Notes under the pieces: generated by a model | What the model was told of the DNA's origin: nothing | What the model saw: the letters and a program-made list of their open reading frames with translations, nothing else | Database searches by the model: none | Made by a program: the position numbers and the translations under genes | Assembly (NCBI GenBank): GCA_028706745.1 | Contig: JAQTVM010000008.1 | Location: 1 to 64,000, forward strand | Direction of reading: 5' to 3' | DNA length: 64,000 nt | DNA from: Candidatus Nanoarchaeia archaeon | GTDB taxonomy: Archaea; Nanobdellota; Nanobdellia; SCGC-AAA011-G17; GW2011-AR17 | Shown: positions 9,795-20,229 of the stretch, piece after piece | Layout of the letters: the number at the start of each line of letters is the position of its first letter | Position numbering within the stretch: position 1 is the stretch's first letter

Positions 9795-9912
9795 TGGGGG
9801 CTAATGCCCCCAACGCCCCTGCAATTTTTGGTATATAATTTGGAACGCGCTGCGTTCCGAATTAAGGATTATATTCCTAATTTGAGTTATCCAAAATGCC
9901 AGGCAGCTGGCA
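9795..9912. repeat. Cluster of three short perfect hairpins
   Basis: TGGGGGC-TAAT-GCCCCCA (9795-9812), GGAACGC-GCT-GCGTTCC (9842-9858), TGCCAG-GCAG-CTGGCA (9897-9912). Confidence 0.7.
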
Positions 9913-10105
9913 AATTAGTAAAAATTCGTTCCTAATTTGACGACGCGCCCTGCTTTTGCCTTCCGGAATAATTGGAAATTCCACGTTGTTTTGCCTTTTT
10001 TAGCTTTGTTTTTTCGGCGAACCCGGTTAATTTTTCAACAACTGCCGGAAAATTTGTGGATTTTGAGCCGAAGAGTTTATGAATAAGTTAGGATAAGCCA
10101 GCCTT

Positions 10106-11086
10106 ATGAAAAAAGAGGAATATAATGGGCTTGTAAAGGACATAGGGCTGCTGTTGGAGGAAGGAAGAAGGAAGGCATTGCAATCTGTAAATTCCATTAT
10201 TGTGCAGACTTACTGGGAAATAGGCAGAAAAATTGTGGAATTTGAACAAAGTGGAGAAGACAAAGCAAAATATGGGAGCGGGCTGCTGGAAATGCTGTCT
10301 AAGAATCTTAGACAAAAATATGGAAAGGGATTCTCTGTTGATAACCTGGAATATATGAGGCGTTTTTATACTGCTTTTAAAAATTCCGAGACACTGTCTC
10401 GGAAATTGTCATGGAGCCATTATGTCGAGATATTAGCAATAAATGACAATTTGGAAAGGGCATTTTATGAAAAGCAGTGCTTGGAAGAAAATTGGAGCGT
10501 TAGGGAATTAAAACGGCAGATAGGCTCAGGATTAATTCATAGGATTCTTGCAGGAAAAAAGCAAAATGGAATTTTACTGCTGTCTCAAAAAGGACAAGCC
10601 CTTCGAAAGCCTGAAGACATAATAAAAGATCCATATGTTTTTGAGTTTCTAAAACTGCCTCCATCTTATTCCGAGAAGCAGCTGGAAGACAAGATAATTA
10701 ATAATCTCCAGATGTTCCTTCTTGAACTGGGAAAAGGGTTCAGCTTCGTTGCAAGGCAATACAGGATGCAGATAGGCAGGAAACAATTTTATGCTGACTT
10801 GGTGTTCTATAACAAGATATTAAGGTGCTATGTCCTTATTGATCTGAAGATTAAGGGAGGATATTCCGGAGTTGGGCAGATGAATCTTTATTTGAATTAC
10901 TTCAAATCTCACGTAAATTTAAAAGAGGACAATGAGCCAATAGGAATAATTCTGCTTAAGGAAGGCAAGGGGATTGAAGTGAAGTACGCCCTCGGCGGGC
11001 TAAGCAGCAGGATATTTGCTTCCAAGTACATGCTTAATTTGCCTTCTATTGAGGATTTGAGGAAAGCGACCGGAATTAATGCGTAG
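10106..11086 (+). CDS. YhcG/DUF1016-family PD-(D/E)XK nuclease
   Basis: N-terminal YWEIGRKIVEFEQ..., LSWSHYVEIL, C-terminal FYADLVFYNKILRCYVLIDLKIK...GQMNLYLNYF. Confidence 0.9.
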   Translation: MKKEEYNGLVKDIGLLLEEGRRKALQSVNSIIVQTYWEIGRKIVEFEQSGEDKAKYGSGLLEMLSKNLRQKYGKGFSVDNLEYMRRFYTAFKNSETLSRKLSWSHYVEILAINDNLERAFYEKQCLEENWSVRELKRQIGSGLIHRILAGKKQNGILLLSQKGQALRKPEDIIKDPYVFEFLKLPPSYSEKQLEDKIINNLQMFLLELGKGFSFVARQYRMQIGRKQFYADLVFYNKILRCYVLIDLKIKGGYSGVGQMNLYLNYFKSHVNLKEDNEPIGIILLKEGKGIEVKYALGGLSSRIFASKYMLNLPSIEDLRKATGINA

Positions 11087-11211
11087 AAAGCCAGCCTCTG
11101 TCGCTATCGCTCCGAGCCCCACGGCTTCGCCGCAGGACTCCGGCGTGAAGTTATTTATTTTATTTTTTTAACAACAAAGAATTAATTGAAATCACAGCGG
11201 AGATCTGCCTT

Positions 11212-12279
11212 TTACTCAGAATCATCCGGGGGAGAAATGCTCGGATCCAAAAGCCCGTTGCAGTAACTGCACTTCTTCAAATGGTTTGACACAGTTTCCC
11301 TTATCTTGATGTTCCTTATCTTCTTCTTCCTGTACATGTCAATAAATTCAGGGTCAAAGCTGCAGCTTCTTTCAAGCATTACCTTTATTTTCTGGTTTAT
11401 GTAATTCCACAAGTCAGAACCTTCCTTGTAGTTTCTCGGTTTTATTGCGTTGCACCTGTCCTGTATCAGCTTGTTTGTCCTTATGTTGTCAAACGCCTCG
11501 ACGCTGTCGTATTTGTATACGCCGATAATCCTTGAGCCCTTTCTCCTTGCATATGCAAACTGGCTTATGTCAGATGTCCCGTCTCCCAATACAAACATGT
11601 TCCTGTAGTCATAGAAATATGAAAGGTGTTTCACTATCCTGTTCAGGTTTGTTTTTCCGCCCTTTGCTATTGCTATTGCATTTCCTGTCTTGTTGAACGG
11701 CGTTACAATCTCGCTCATTGAATCATACATTCCTCCGTTTTTCTTTCCATTCCAGAACTCGTCAAGGCAGAACAGTTTTGTTGCGTATATCTCGTCAATC
11801 TGCCTGCTTTGCGCTATTGAACTCCCCTCTATAAGCGGCTCAAGCCCCACGCTCACAATGAAATAGCTGATATTGCACTTGTCTTTCCATTCCCTTCTCA
11901 GCTTTTTTAGGAATTCAGGCAGGCCGGGGCTTACCTGCACTTTTGCGCCGGCTGCCTTTAATCCGTCTTCTGTGAATTTTTTGAGTATTCCTTTTCTTGC
12001 GTCATGGAGCATCTGGTTTACATACCCTACCCCGTTGTGCGGCTCCCCCCATAAATCGCTTAGCTGAAAATAATCAGCAGGCTGTTTTATTGAGAGGGTT
12101 ATCTTCGCGCCTGTTTTCGGGTTTATAATCTCCTTGCCGTCATATTCTTTTTGTATCGCCTTGAAATTGTCTGCAAGGTAAGGAACCTGCTGGAACTCCT
12201 CAGTCATTGTAAGGTCATAGTCGAAAATAAGCGCAATCCTCTTCTCAAGCGGGTACTTTAAGGAGTCTTCTATTGCCAT
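11212..12279 (-). CDS. HAD-superfamily phosphatase-like protein
   Basis: FDYDLTMT motif I, FVLGDGTSDISQFAYAR motif IV. Confidence 0.75.
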   Translation of the reverse strand: MAIEDSLKYPLEKRIALIFDYDLTMTEEFQQVPYLADNFKAIQKEYDGKEIINPKTGAKITLSIKQPADYFQLSDLWGEPHNGVGYVNQMLHDARKGILKKFTEDGLKAAGAKVQVSPGLPEFLKKLRREWKDKCNISYFIVSVGLEPLIEGSSIAQSRQIDEIYATKLFCLDEFWNGKKNGGMYDSMSEIVTPFNKTGNAIAIAKGGKTNLNRIVKHLSYFYDYRNMFVLGDGTSDISQFAYARRKGSRIIGVYKYDSVEAFDNIRTNKLIQDRCNAIKPRNYKEGSDLWNYINQKIKVMLERSCSFDPEFIDMYRKKKIRNIKIRETVSNHLKKCSYCNGLLDPSISPPDDSE

Positions 12280-12432
12280 ATTGCTTGGTATTTACTGCGG
12301 ATTTATAAGTGTTTTGGATTTTGCCATTGTAAAATGGGATTTTTGTGCTTTTACCAAAAATCTTATAAGCCCTGAGAAGTTTCCATAAACGCCGCAAGAA
12401 TTGCGGATTATTCGAAAAAAGAGTGATAATAG

Positions 12433-14940
12433 ATGGAACTGCTAAACCCCGACAACCTGACGCCTGCAATGAGGCAGTATGTTGAATTCAAGCAGACGCA
12501 TCCGGGATGCATTCTGCTGTTCAGGATGGGCGACTTCTATGAAACATTCTATGAAGATGCCGTTGCTGTCTCAAAAGCGCTGGAAATAACTCTTACAAGC
12601 AGGGGAGCGGGGGAGAAAAAAGCGCCGTTGGCGGGAATTCCATACCACGCTCTTGAGCCTTATCTTGCAAAGCTGGTGAGAAAGGGGTTCAAGGTTGCAA
12701 TCTGCGAGCAGATGGAGGACCCGAAGCAGGCAAAAGGATTAGTCAAGAGAGGGGTTGTGAGGATTGTCACTCCCGGCACTGTGATGGAAGACGCAATGCT
12801 TGACACAAAAAGCAACAATTACATAATGTCATTGTCTGTAAGCAATGAGAATTACTCAGCCGCTTTCTGCGACGCTTCCACAGGGGAGTTTTTTGTCACA
12901 GAAGGAAATGTAGCCGGCTTGCAGAACGAGATTGCAAGGTTCCAGCCTGTTGAGTGCGTAATACCTTTTTCACTTGCTGTAAATTCTGACTTGATGCAGA
13001 CGCTTCAGAAAAACGGATTGTTCATAACAAAATACGATGACAGGCATTACGGAAAGCACAGCGCAATGAATTACTTGGCAACACATTTTAGAGTTTCAAG
13101 CATGCAAAGCTTTGGAATAGGCGATAACAGCGAAGCGATAAGCCCTGCAGGCGCATTAATAAGATACCTGCAGGAAACGCAGATGAATGCCCTTCCCCAT
13201 ATAAACAAGATATCAACTGCAAAAAAAGAAGAGTTCATGCAGCTTGACAATGCGACAATAAGGAACCTTGAACTGATACAGAATATCAGGGACGGCACTT
13301 CAAAGGCAACCTTGCTTTCTATAATTGACAAGACACAGACTGCAATGGGCTCAAGGCTGATGAAGAAATGGATTAAGGAGCCTTTGCTTGACGTGAAAGA
13401 AATAATAAAAAGGCAGAACTCGGTTGAGCTGCTGAAAAGCAGTTCAATGCTAAGGGAAGAGGTTATGGCTGCCCTGGCAAGGATACTTGACTTTGAAAGA
13501 ATAATAAGCAGGGTGTCTGCGGGGATTGCAATGCCAAGGGAGCTTCTTGCGCTAAAGCAGTCATTGGAAAATGTTGCAGTGCTGAAGAGAGAGCTTTTGC
13601 ATTATGTTTCAAAGATGCTCGAGGACAAGGAAGAAAATACCCTGAGGGACGTGTACAGCTTTGATGATTTTTCAGAAGTTGCTGCGCTTATTTCAAATGC
13701 AATACTCCAAGAGCCTGCCTCATTGCCAAGAGAAGGCGGCGTGATAAACCCCGAATACAGCGAGGAGCTGAAACAGCTTTGCTCAATAAAATCAAATGCA
13801 AGGGAATTCATACGGAACCTTGAGGAAGAGGAAAGAAAGAAAACAGGAATCAAGAGTCTTAAGATAGGCTTCAACAGGGTTTTCGGTTATTACATTGACA
13901 TAACAAGGGCAAACCAGCATCTTGTCCCGAAAGAATACATAAGAAAGCAGACAACTGCAAGCGGCGAAAGGTTTGTGACTGAGGATTTGAAAAAGCAGGA
14001 AGAATTAATACTGAATGCAGAGGAAAAGAGCATAGCTCTTGAGCAGCAGATATACGGCAATCTCCTTTCTATTATCTCATTGTCTGCAGTAAAAATACAG
14101 GAAGCTGCAAGAAGGGTGGCTGTTGTTGATGTTTTATGCTCATTTGCAAACGCCGCAATTGAATACAACTATTCGCGCCCAAAGGTTGACAATTCAGGAA
14201 GCATACTTCTTTCTGATTCAAGGCATCCTGTGATTGAAAGAATACAGGCAGGATTTGTCCCAAATGACATCAGCGTGAAGAAAGGGGAATTGTGTGTTAT
14301 TACAGGTCCGAACATGGCGGGGAAAAGCACTGTGATGAGGCAGCTTGCATTGAATGTTTTAATGGCGCAGACAGGAAGCTTTGTTGCCTGTTCATCCGCA
14401 AAAATAGGGATTGCTGACAGGATTTTTACAAGAGTCGGGGCTTATGATGACTTGGCTTCAGGACAATCAACTTTCATGGTTGAAATGCTTGAAACTGCGA
14501 ATATCCTGAACAATGCAACTGCTGACAGCCTGATAATACTTGATGAAATAGGAAGGGGGACTTCAACATTTGACGGCGTTGCCATTGCATGGGCAATTGC
14601 AGAGCACATATATTCAAGGATGAAGGCAAGGACAATGTTCGCTACCCATTACCACGTAATGAACAAGCTGTCAGAGCAGCTGCCTAATGTCACGAATTAC
14701 AATATTGCTGTTAAGGAAGAGAATGGAATCATTGTGTTTTTGAGGAAACTTCTTTTGGGGGGCACTGACAAGAGCTACGGGATTCACGTTGCAAAGATTG
14801 CTGGAATGCCCAATGAACTGCTTGTCAGGGCAAACGAGATACAGCAGAAGCTTGTTGAAGAAGATGAGATGCTCAGGAAGCTGAATGCAAAGACGCACGT
14901 TGAGCAGAAGAAGCTGAAAGACATGGTGGACGTGGTTTAA
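12433..14940 (+). CDS. mutS: DNA mismatch repair protein MutS
   Basis: MRQYVEFKQTHPGCILLFRMGDFYETF mismatch-binding motif, GPNMAGKSTVMRQ Walker A, DEIGRGTSTFDG. Confidence 0.97.
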   Translation: MELLNPDNLTPAMRQYVEFKQTHPGCILLFRMGDFYETFYEDAVAVSKALEITLTSRGAGEKKAPLAGIPYHALEPYLAKLVRKGFKVAICEQMEDPKQAKGLVKRGVVRIVTPGTVMEDAMLDTKSNNYIMSLSVSNENYSAAFCDASTGEFFVTEGNVAGLQNEIARFQPVECVIPFSLAVNSDLMQTLQKNGLFITKYDDRHYGKHSAMNYLATHFRVSSMQSFGIGDNSEAISPAGALIRYLQETQMNALPHINKISTAKKEEFMQLDNATIRNLELIQNIRDGTSKATLLSIIDKTQTAMGSRLMKKWIKEPLLDVKEIIKRQNSVELLKSSSMLREEVMAALARILDFERIISRVSAGIAMPRELLALKQSLENVAVLKRELLHYVSKMLEDKEENTLRDVYSFDDFSEVAALISNAILQEPASLPREGGVINPEYSEELKQLCSIKSNAREFIRNLEEEERKKTGIKSLKIGFNRVFGYYIDITRANQHLVPKEYIRKQTTASGERFVTEDLKKQEELILNAEEKSIALEQQIYGNLLSIISLSAVKIQEAARRVAVVDVLCSFANAAIEYNYSRPKVDNSGSILLSDSRHPVIERIQAGFVPNDISVKKGELCVITGPNMAGKSTVMRQLALNVLMAQTGSFVACSSAKIGIADRIFTRVGAYDDLASGQSTFMVEMLETANILNNATADSLIILDEIGRGTSTFDGVAIAWAIAEHIYSRMKARTMFATHYHVMNKLSEQLPNVTNYNIAVKEENGIIVFLRKLLLGGTDKSYGIHVAKIAGMPNELLVRANEIQQKLVEEDEMLRKLNAKTHVEQKKLKDMVDVV

Positions 14941-16770
14941 ATGCAAATACAACTGCTTACAGAAGAATTAATCAACAAGATAGCTGCAGGAGAAGTAATT
15001 GAGCGCCCCGCCTCTGTTGTTAAGGAGCTTCTGGAGAATTCAATTGATGCAGGCGCATCTTTCATTGACATTGAGATAAAAGGATACGGCAAAGAGCTGA
15101 TTAAGGTTTCAGACAACGGCTCGGGAATGTCAAGAGAGGATGCGAAGCTTGCAATTGTAAGGCACGCGACAAGCAAGATATCTTCTGTGAATGACTTATT
15201 CTCAATTGCCACTTTGGGCTTCAGGGGAGAGGCGTTGGCTTCAATAGCAGCTGTTTCAAGAACAATAATCACGACAAGGACAAAAGATTCTGTCGAGGGG
15301 TTTTCAATTGAAGTTGAAGGCGGAAAGCTTGTTTCAGAGAAAACAGCCGGCTGTCCTGAAGGGACAACAGTTGAAGTGCATAACCTGTTCTTTAACACGC
15401 CCGCAAGAATGAAATTTCTCAAGCCTGACGCAATTGAATTGAAATCAATAGCAGACATTGTGACAAGGTATGCACTGATTTACACGCACATTGCATTCAG
15501 GCTTGCGCATAACGGGCATTCGCTTCTTTCAACCGCCGCAAGCACTGACATGATAAACAACATCACTTCTGTTTATGGAAAGGATACTGCAAAGCAGATG
15601 CTTTCAATTAATTTTAAGAATACTGTTGCGCAGGTTTCAGGATATGTGTCAAAGCCTTCGACATTGAAGAACGAGAGAAATTACCAGAGCTTTTATGTCA
15701 ATGGGAGATATGTGAAGGATGAAGTGATAACGCAGGCATTATATGATGCATACCACACTTTATTGTTTGTTAACAAGCACCCTGTTGCCGTGCTAAGCAT
15801 CAATCTTAACCCTTCATTTGTTGACGTGAATGTGCATCCCACGAAAGACAGGATTAAGTTCAGCAATCCAATCAAGGTTTATGAATCTGTGTTTGAGGCT
15901 ATACGGGAGACACTTAGAAATAATTCATTGGTTACTGATTATAGTGTAAGGGAAGAAAATGTTCCGATGTCAAGGTTTGGAAGCGCGCCTTCTTACCCTG
16001 CTCATGCTCCGGCTTATTCTTCATCACAAAATATCTTGCAAACAAATGCCTTTCAGCAAAATGCATTGCAAAATTCCGAACTACAAAAGGCAGCCGTAAT
16101 TCAATCTATTCCTTTATTTCAAAGCAAGGAAGTGCAGAATACAATTGCAAATGAACTTGTTAATCCGCATGAGAAAGTAACGCTTTCTAAACTGCCTGCA
16201 ATGAGAATACTGGGGCAGATTGCAAAAACTTATTTCCTTGCAGAAGCAGATGACGGATTCCTGCTTATTGACCAGCACGTTGTGCAGGAAAGGGCATTGT
16301 ATGAGAAGTTCATGGAGCAGTTCTCTTCAAGCAATGTTGCAAAACAGCAATTGGTGACTCCTCTTGTTTTGGAGATGTCTCCTGCTGATAACGCAGTTGT
16401 AATAGGGAAGATGGCTGAATTGTCTTCATTGGGATTTGAGGTTGAGCAGTTCGGGAACAATTCGTTTCTCCTCCGCACAGTGCCTGCTGTTTTTGGAAGA
16501 GTGCAGGCAAAGGATTTGTTTTATGAGGTTTTGGAAGAAATCTCTGAAAGCAGGAAGGATTCGATAAGCGCATTAACTGAATCAATTATAACAAGAATGG
16601 CTTGCAGGGCTTCAATAAAAGGAGGGGACGAATGCTCTGTTCCTGAAATAATTGCATTATTGAAAGAATTGGACAAATGCAAGAGCCCGTGGACGTGCCC
16701 GCACGGACGTCCTATTATTATTAAATTCTCAAAAGATGAGATAGAGAAGATGTTCAGGAGAAAGGGCTAG
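14941..16770 (+). CDS. mutL: DNA mismatch repair protein MutL
   Basis: IAAGEVIERPASVVKELLENSIDAGA, GFRGEALASI; C-terminal DQHVVQERALYE and CPHGRP endonuclease motifs. Confidence 0.97.
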   Translation: MQIQLLTEELINKIAAGEVIERPASVVKELLENSIDAGASFIDIEIKGYGKELIKVSDNGSGMSREDAKLAIVRHATSKISSVNDLFSIATLGFRGEALASIAAVSRTIITTRTKDSVEGFSIEVEGGKLVSEKTAGCPEGTTVEVHNLFFNTPARMKFLKPDAIELKSIADIVTRYALIYTHIAFRLAHNGHSLLSTAASTDMINNITSVYGKDTAKQMLSINFKNTVAQVSGYVSKPSTLKNERNYQSFYVNGRYVKDEVITQALYDAYHTLLFVNKHPVAVLSINLNPSFVDVNVHPTKDRIKFSNPIKVYESVFEAIRETLRNNSLVTDYSVREENVPMSRFGSAPSYPAHAPAYSSSQNILQTNAFQQNALQNSELQKAAVIQSIPLFQSKEVQNTIANELVNPHEKVTLSKLPAMRILGQIAKTYFLAEADDGFLLIDQHVVQERALYEKFMEQFSSSNVAKQQLVTPLVLEMSPADNAVVIGKMAELSSLGFEVEQFGNNSFLLRTVPAVFGRVQAKDLFYEVLEEISESRKDSISALTESIITRMACRASIKGGDECSVPEIIALLKELDKCKSPWTCPHGRPIIIKFSKDEIEKMFRRKG

Positions 16771-17114
16771 TCTTCATCAACCGTGAACAATCTGGAATCC
16801 TTTACATCCCACAACCCCAGCCTTGCTCCGGCATCCAGCCAGCCGTGGGCGTAATTCAAGGCTGCAAATGCATTCACAATGTCGCCTTTTTTCTCAAAAT
16901 GCGAAGCGTCTGAGATATAACGAGAAGCCATGTCCAGGAAATCTTCCCTTTCAGAAGTAAGTCCGGCTGCCTTATTTGCAATCGGCGTCTTCTTTGCCTT
17001 TTCAAAAGCCTCTTTTGAGATTTTAAAATACTTTTCAAGCTTCTCAGCAGTTATTCTGTCTTCCATGCAATTGAATAGCAATGTAAAGCTATATAAATTT
17101 AATTCATTTAGCAA
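16767..17114 (-). CDS. DUF357 family protein
   Basis: DMASRYISDASHFEKKGDIVNAFAALNYAHGWLDAGARLGL. Confidence 0.75.
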   Translation of the reverse strand: MLNELNLYSFTLLFNCMEDRITAEKLEKYFKISKEAFEKAKKTPIANKAAGLTSEREDFLDMASRYISDASHFEKKGDIVNAFAALNYAHGWLDAGARLGLWDVKDSRLFTVDED

Positions 17115-17119
17115 TTATC

Positions 17120-17788
17120 ATGCCAATCATAACAATAACAGGCTCTGACGGCTCTGGCAAGGCAACACAAACGAAAATTCTAGTCGAACGAGCAATAAAA
17201 GAGCAATATAAAGTAAAAACAATGTCTTTTCCGCAGTACGAGAAGTTCTGGGGCAAGGTGATAAAAGCATACCTTAGGGGAGATTTTGGAACTTTAGAGC
17301 AAGTCGACCCGCACGACGCATCAATGCTTTATGCAATGGACAGATTGGAGGCAAAACCACAATTATTAAGATGGCTGAGGGAAGGCAGTAATATCATCTT
17401 GGACAGGTACCTGGAATCAAACTATGCGCATCAGGCAGGAAAATACAAGGGAAAGGAAAGAGAACGGATGCTTCTTTGGCTTTATGATTTGGAAATAGAA
17501 CAAAATGAAATACCTGAATCAGACATGGTAATTTATTTAGACCTTCCTGTTGAATGGACACTGAAGGCAATTGAAAAAAGAAGCAAGGAAGATACAAACA
17601 GGAAACAGGATTTGCACGAGAGCAATGCTCAGCATCTTTTTGACACTCAGGAAACTTACAGGATGCTGGCAAACAGGGACAAGAGATGGAGAATAATTCC
17701 CTGCCTTAAGGATGACAGCACAAGATATACTGAGGAAGAAGTTGCGGAATTAGTTTGGAAATGTGTTTTTCCCATCTTAAAGAAGTAA
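17120..17788 (+). CDS. tmk: Thymidylate kinase-like dNMP kinase
   Basis: ITGSDGSGKATQTKIL, DRYLESNYAHQAGK. Confidence 0.85.
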   Translation: MPIITITGSDGSGKATQTKILVERAIKEQYKVKTMSFPQYEKFWGKVIKAYLRGDFGTLEQVDPHDASMLYAMDRLEAKPQLLRWLREGSNIILDRYLESNYAHQAGKYKGKERERMLLWLYDLEIEQNEIPESDMVIYLDLPVEWTLKAIEKRSKEDTNRKQDLHESNAQHLFDTQETYRMLANRDKRWRIIPCLKDDSTRYTEEEVAELVWKCVFPILKK

Positions 17789-17844
17789 TTTTATTTTTTT
17801 TGTGCAATAACTATTTAAATGAACTGAATATTGCTCATACAGCG

Positions 17845-17865
17845 TAATACTTTTGAAAAGTATTA
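17845..17865. promoter_or_regulatory. 21-nt perfect palindrome upstream of serine protease
   Basis: TAATACTTTT-G-AAAAGTATTA located after a TATA-like CTATTTAAAT and before the start codon at 17882. Confidence 0.5.
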
Positions 17866-17881
17866 AATAATGAGGTGAAAA

Positions 17882-18697
17882 ATGGGAAAACTAAAGACTT
17901 TTTTGGGCGCGGCTTCCTTGGCTACAGCCATGGCAGGCACTTCGTGTGTTCATGACGGAAGAATAAACGGCTTTCTGCCGATAGAAGAAACTTTCTTTGT
18001 GCAGTGCCATGACAATGAGCTGGATTTTGACACAAGATGCGTTGATTTCACGCAGGGTTATCTGGCTGATGCAAAAGAGGGAGTGTATCTCTTTAATCAG
18101 GACATAACTGCCGATGTTTTTGGTGAGAGAAGAAATGTAAGCCTTGACGGCATATGCTCTTCAATACTTCTCAATAACGGCTATCTGCTTACTGCGCAGC
18201 ACTGCGTGGACATAGAATCAGATCTTCCATTCGGGGTTACTCTCCTTGGGCAGGAATTCAGCATATCAAGAAACGGGCAGAAGTATGCTCTTGAGAAAAT
18301 AGCTCTTGGCGGAGAAAGGGATGTTGCCTTGTTTAAAGTGACTGATTATGAGGGGCTTCCTTATGTGCCTTTTGCGCTTGGGAATACTGACAGCATAAAA
18401 GAAGGCAATTTTGTTTACCTCTTTGGCTTTACAGGGCTTAATGAAGTTAATGTAAGGGACGGGATTGTCGGTGTTGCAGAAGACACAAGCATGCTGGAAG
18501 AGACAGGTGACGGGCATTTTCTGATAACGAACGGCGCAGACCACGGGGATTCAGGCGGAATGGTTATTGGAATCCGCGACGGCGTGCCTGAAGTGCTTGG
18601 TGTTCTTCTTTACGGCTATCATTCGCATGCAGGCGGATGCCTTAAGATGAAAGAAATTCCGGAGAGCATAATGGGTGTTCTGAGGGATAACCAGTAA
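17882..18697 (+). CDS. Secreted trypsin-like serine protease
   Basis: Signal/lipobox-like MAGTSC; LLTAQHCVD (His), RDVALFKV (Asp), DHGDSGGMVIG (Ser). Confidence 0.85.
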   Translation: MGKLKTFLGAASLATAMAGTSCVHDGRINGFLPIEETFFVQCHDNELDFDTRCVDFTQGYLADAKEGVYLFNQDITADVFGERRNVSLDGICSSILLNNGYLLTAQHCVDIESDLPFGVTLLGQEFSISRNGQKYALEKIALGGERDVALFKVTDYEGLPYVPFALGNTDSIKEGNFVYLFGFTGLNEVNVRDGIVGVAEDTSMLEETGDGHFLITNGADHGDSGGMVIGIRDGVPEVLGVLLYGYHSHAGGCLKMKEIPESIMGVLRDNQ

Positions 18698-18784
18698 TCC
18701 CTTTATTTTTATTTTTCTTTATTCAATCTTTTTTTCAATTAAATTTCACTTAAAATATCAAAAACACTTTCAGCAGAAAAGCCG

Positions 18785-19225
18785 TCACTGCACTTTCTTC
18801 ATAAGAGCCAGGTTTTCCTGCCTTAGCTTGTCTATCCTTGCATTCAGAAGCCTGTTTTCCGCATCCACCTTCTTTGCGTTCATTGCATAGCCGTGAAGTT
18901 TTGCAAGCACTTCATTGAACATGTCTGCAAGCATTGAAGTGTCCATGTCAAGCCCTGCAGGCGAAAGAATCTCAACTGAAGAGGGCATATAGTCAAAGCA
19001 GACGTCTGCAATCTTCTGTATGTGGCTTGTTTCAAATTCTATTTCAGAGAATGTAGCCCATAATTTGTTTTCGGTTTCCTTGCATTCTGCTGTATTCTCT
19101 TTTATTACCTTCAGCCCGTCCTCTGCCTTGAACTTCTCAACAACGTTTTTCATGACTTCTTCAACATGATTCTGCGGCGCGCCAATTATTTCGATTACAA
19201 CCCTTGCTTCAATCTTGCCTGCCAT
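18785..19225 (-). CDS. Conserved hypothetical protein with C-terminal coiled coil
   Basis: Complete ORF, archaeal codon usage; no recognised motif. Confidence 0.6.
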   Translation of the reverse strand: MAGKIEARVVIEIIGAPQNHVEEVMKNVVEKFKAEDGLKVIKENTAECKETENKLWATFSEIEFETSHIQKIADVCFDYMPSSVEILSPAGLDMDTSMLADMFNEVLAKLHGYAMNAKKVDAENRLLNARIDKLRQENLALMKKVQ

Positions 19226-19272
19226 AAGCGTAAAAGAATAAGCAGATGGTTAATAAACCTTACGCCTTCAAA

Positions 19273-20175
19273 CTAAACAACCTTTTTGTCGGCAGGGTCG
19301 CCGTTCTCAACTCTTTTAAGAATAGTAAGCTTCATTGCAACAGCCGCCGCTATGAACGGGAGCGCGGAAAGAAATGATATGAGTATGAACGGGTTTGTTG
19401 CGCTTTTCACCCAGTCAAGGACTATGGTTGCTATGAGCTTAAGCAGAACAGGCGGCGCGTTGTTTACCATCATCTGCGGAGCCTGGCTTTCAAGCGCTTT
19501 CATTGTATCGACAACGCTGTCAGCTGACACAAGGCTGAGTATAAGAAGAAGCAAAGCGATTGTCCCAAGCCTGATTCCTGTCTTTATGCAAACCTTGTAA
19601 AGCCCGCGCTTCCAGTTGAAGCTGACTCCCGCAAATGTAAAAAATATCCCCAACGCAAATAAAACTGCAGAAGCAATCAAGAAGTAAATGCTGCTTCCGG
19701 CTGTTTCAGCGCCATAATTCCTGATTGATTCCTTGAGCTCTTGAGTCTGAGGCAGATTTAAAATGCTGTCTATGTTATTTTCAACTATATTGTCAATCAG
19801 CTTTGCCTGTGTTTCCTCAAAAGGGGCAGTGTCAATATTTCCGCAGACATCCTGGGTAAGGGCGCTCTTGAAGGCAGCCCCTGAATCGCCAATCATGTCA
19901 AGCATATTTGGAGATACGCAAAGCGCCTTAACTTGCTCTTTTGTGAGTTCAGCCCCCTGCTTTTCCATCTCATCAAGCGTGAATTCCCTTATGTCTTCCC
20001 TGTTTTCCTGCACGAATTTTTGCATTGTTGATGCAATAGTCTGGTCAATTGTATCAACATTTGCAACCATTCCGGCGGTTATCAGCGTTATAAAAAGAAG
20101 CACTATTCCCAGAAGCATAAGCACTGAGCCTGAAAAGCCTGCCGCAACTTTTAGCACTTTCATGGAGCCGTTCAT
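19273..20175 (-). CDS. Multi-pass membrane protein
   Basis: Four hydrophobic segments flanking an extracytoplasmic region. Confidence 0.6.
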   Translation of the reverse strand: MNGSMKVLKVAAGFSGSVLMLLGIVLLFITLITAGMVANVDTIDQTIASTMQKFVQENREDIREFTLDEMEKQGAELTKEQVKALCVSPNMLDMIGDSGAAFKSALTQDVCGNIDTAPFEETQAKLIDNIVENNIDSILNLPQTQELKESIRNYGAETAGSSIYFLIASAVLFALGIFFTFAGVSFNWKRGLYKVCIKTGIRLGTIALLLLILSLVSADSVVDTMKALESQAPQMMVNNAPPVLLKLIATIVLDWVKSATNPFILISFLSALPFIAAAVAMKLTILKRVENGDPADKKVV

Positions 20176-20229
20176 ATTAATTTAAATCAGCTGAAAAGTT
20201 AATAAAGCTTTCTGCGCATACATATCTGC

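Noticed and set aside
12433-16770. mutS-mutL pair as an exotic acquisition
   Set aside because: Bacterial-type MutS/MutL is common in several archaeal groups including DPANN; motifs are all standard, including the MutL endonuclease site.
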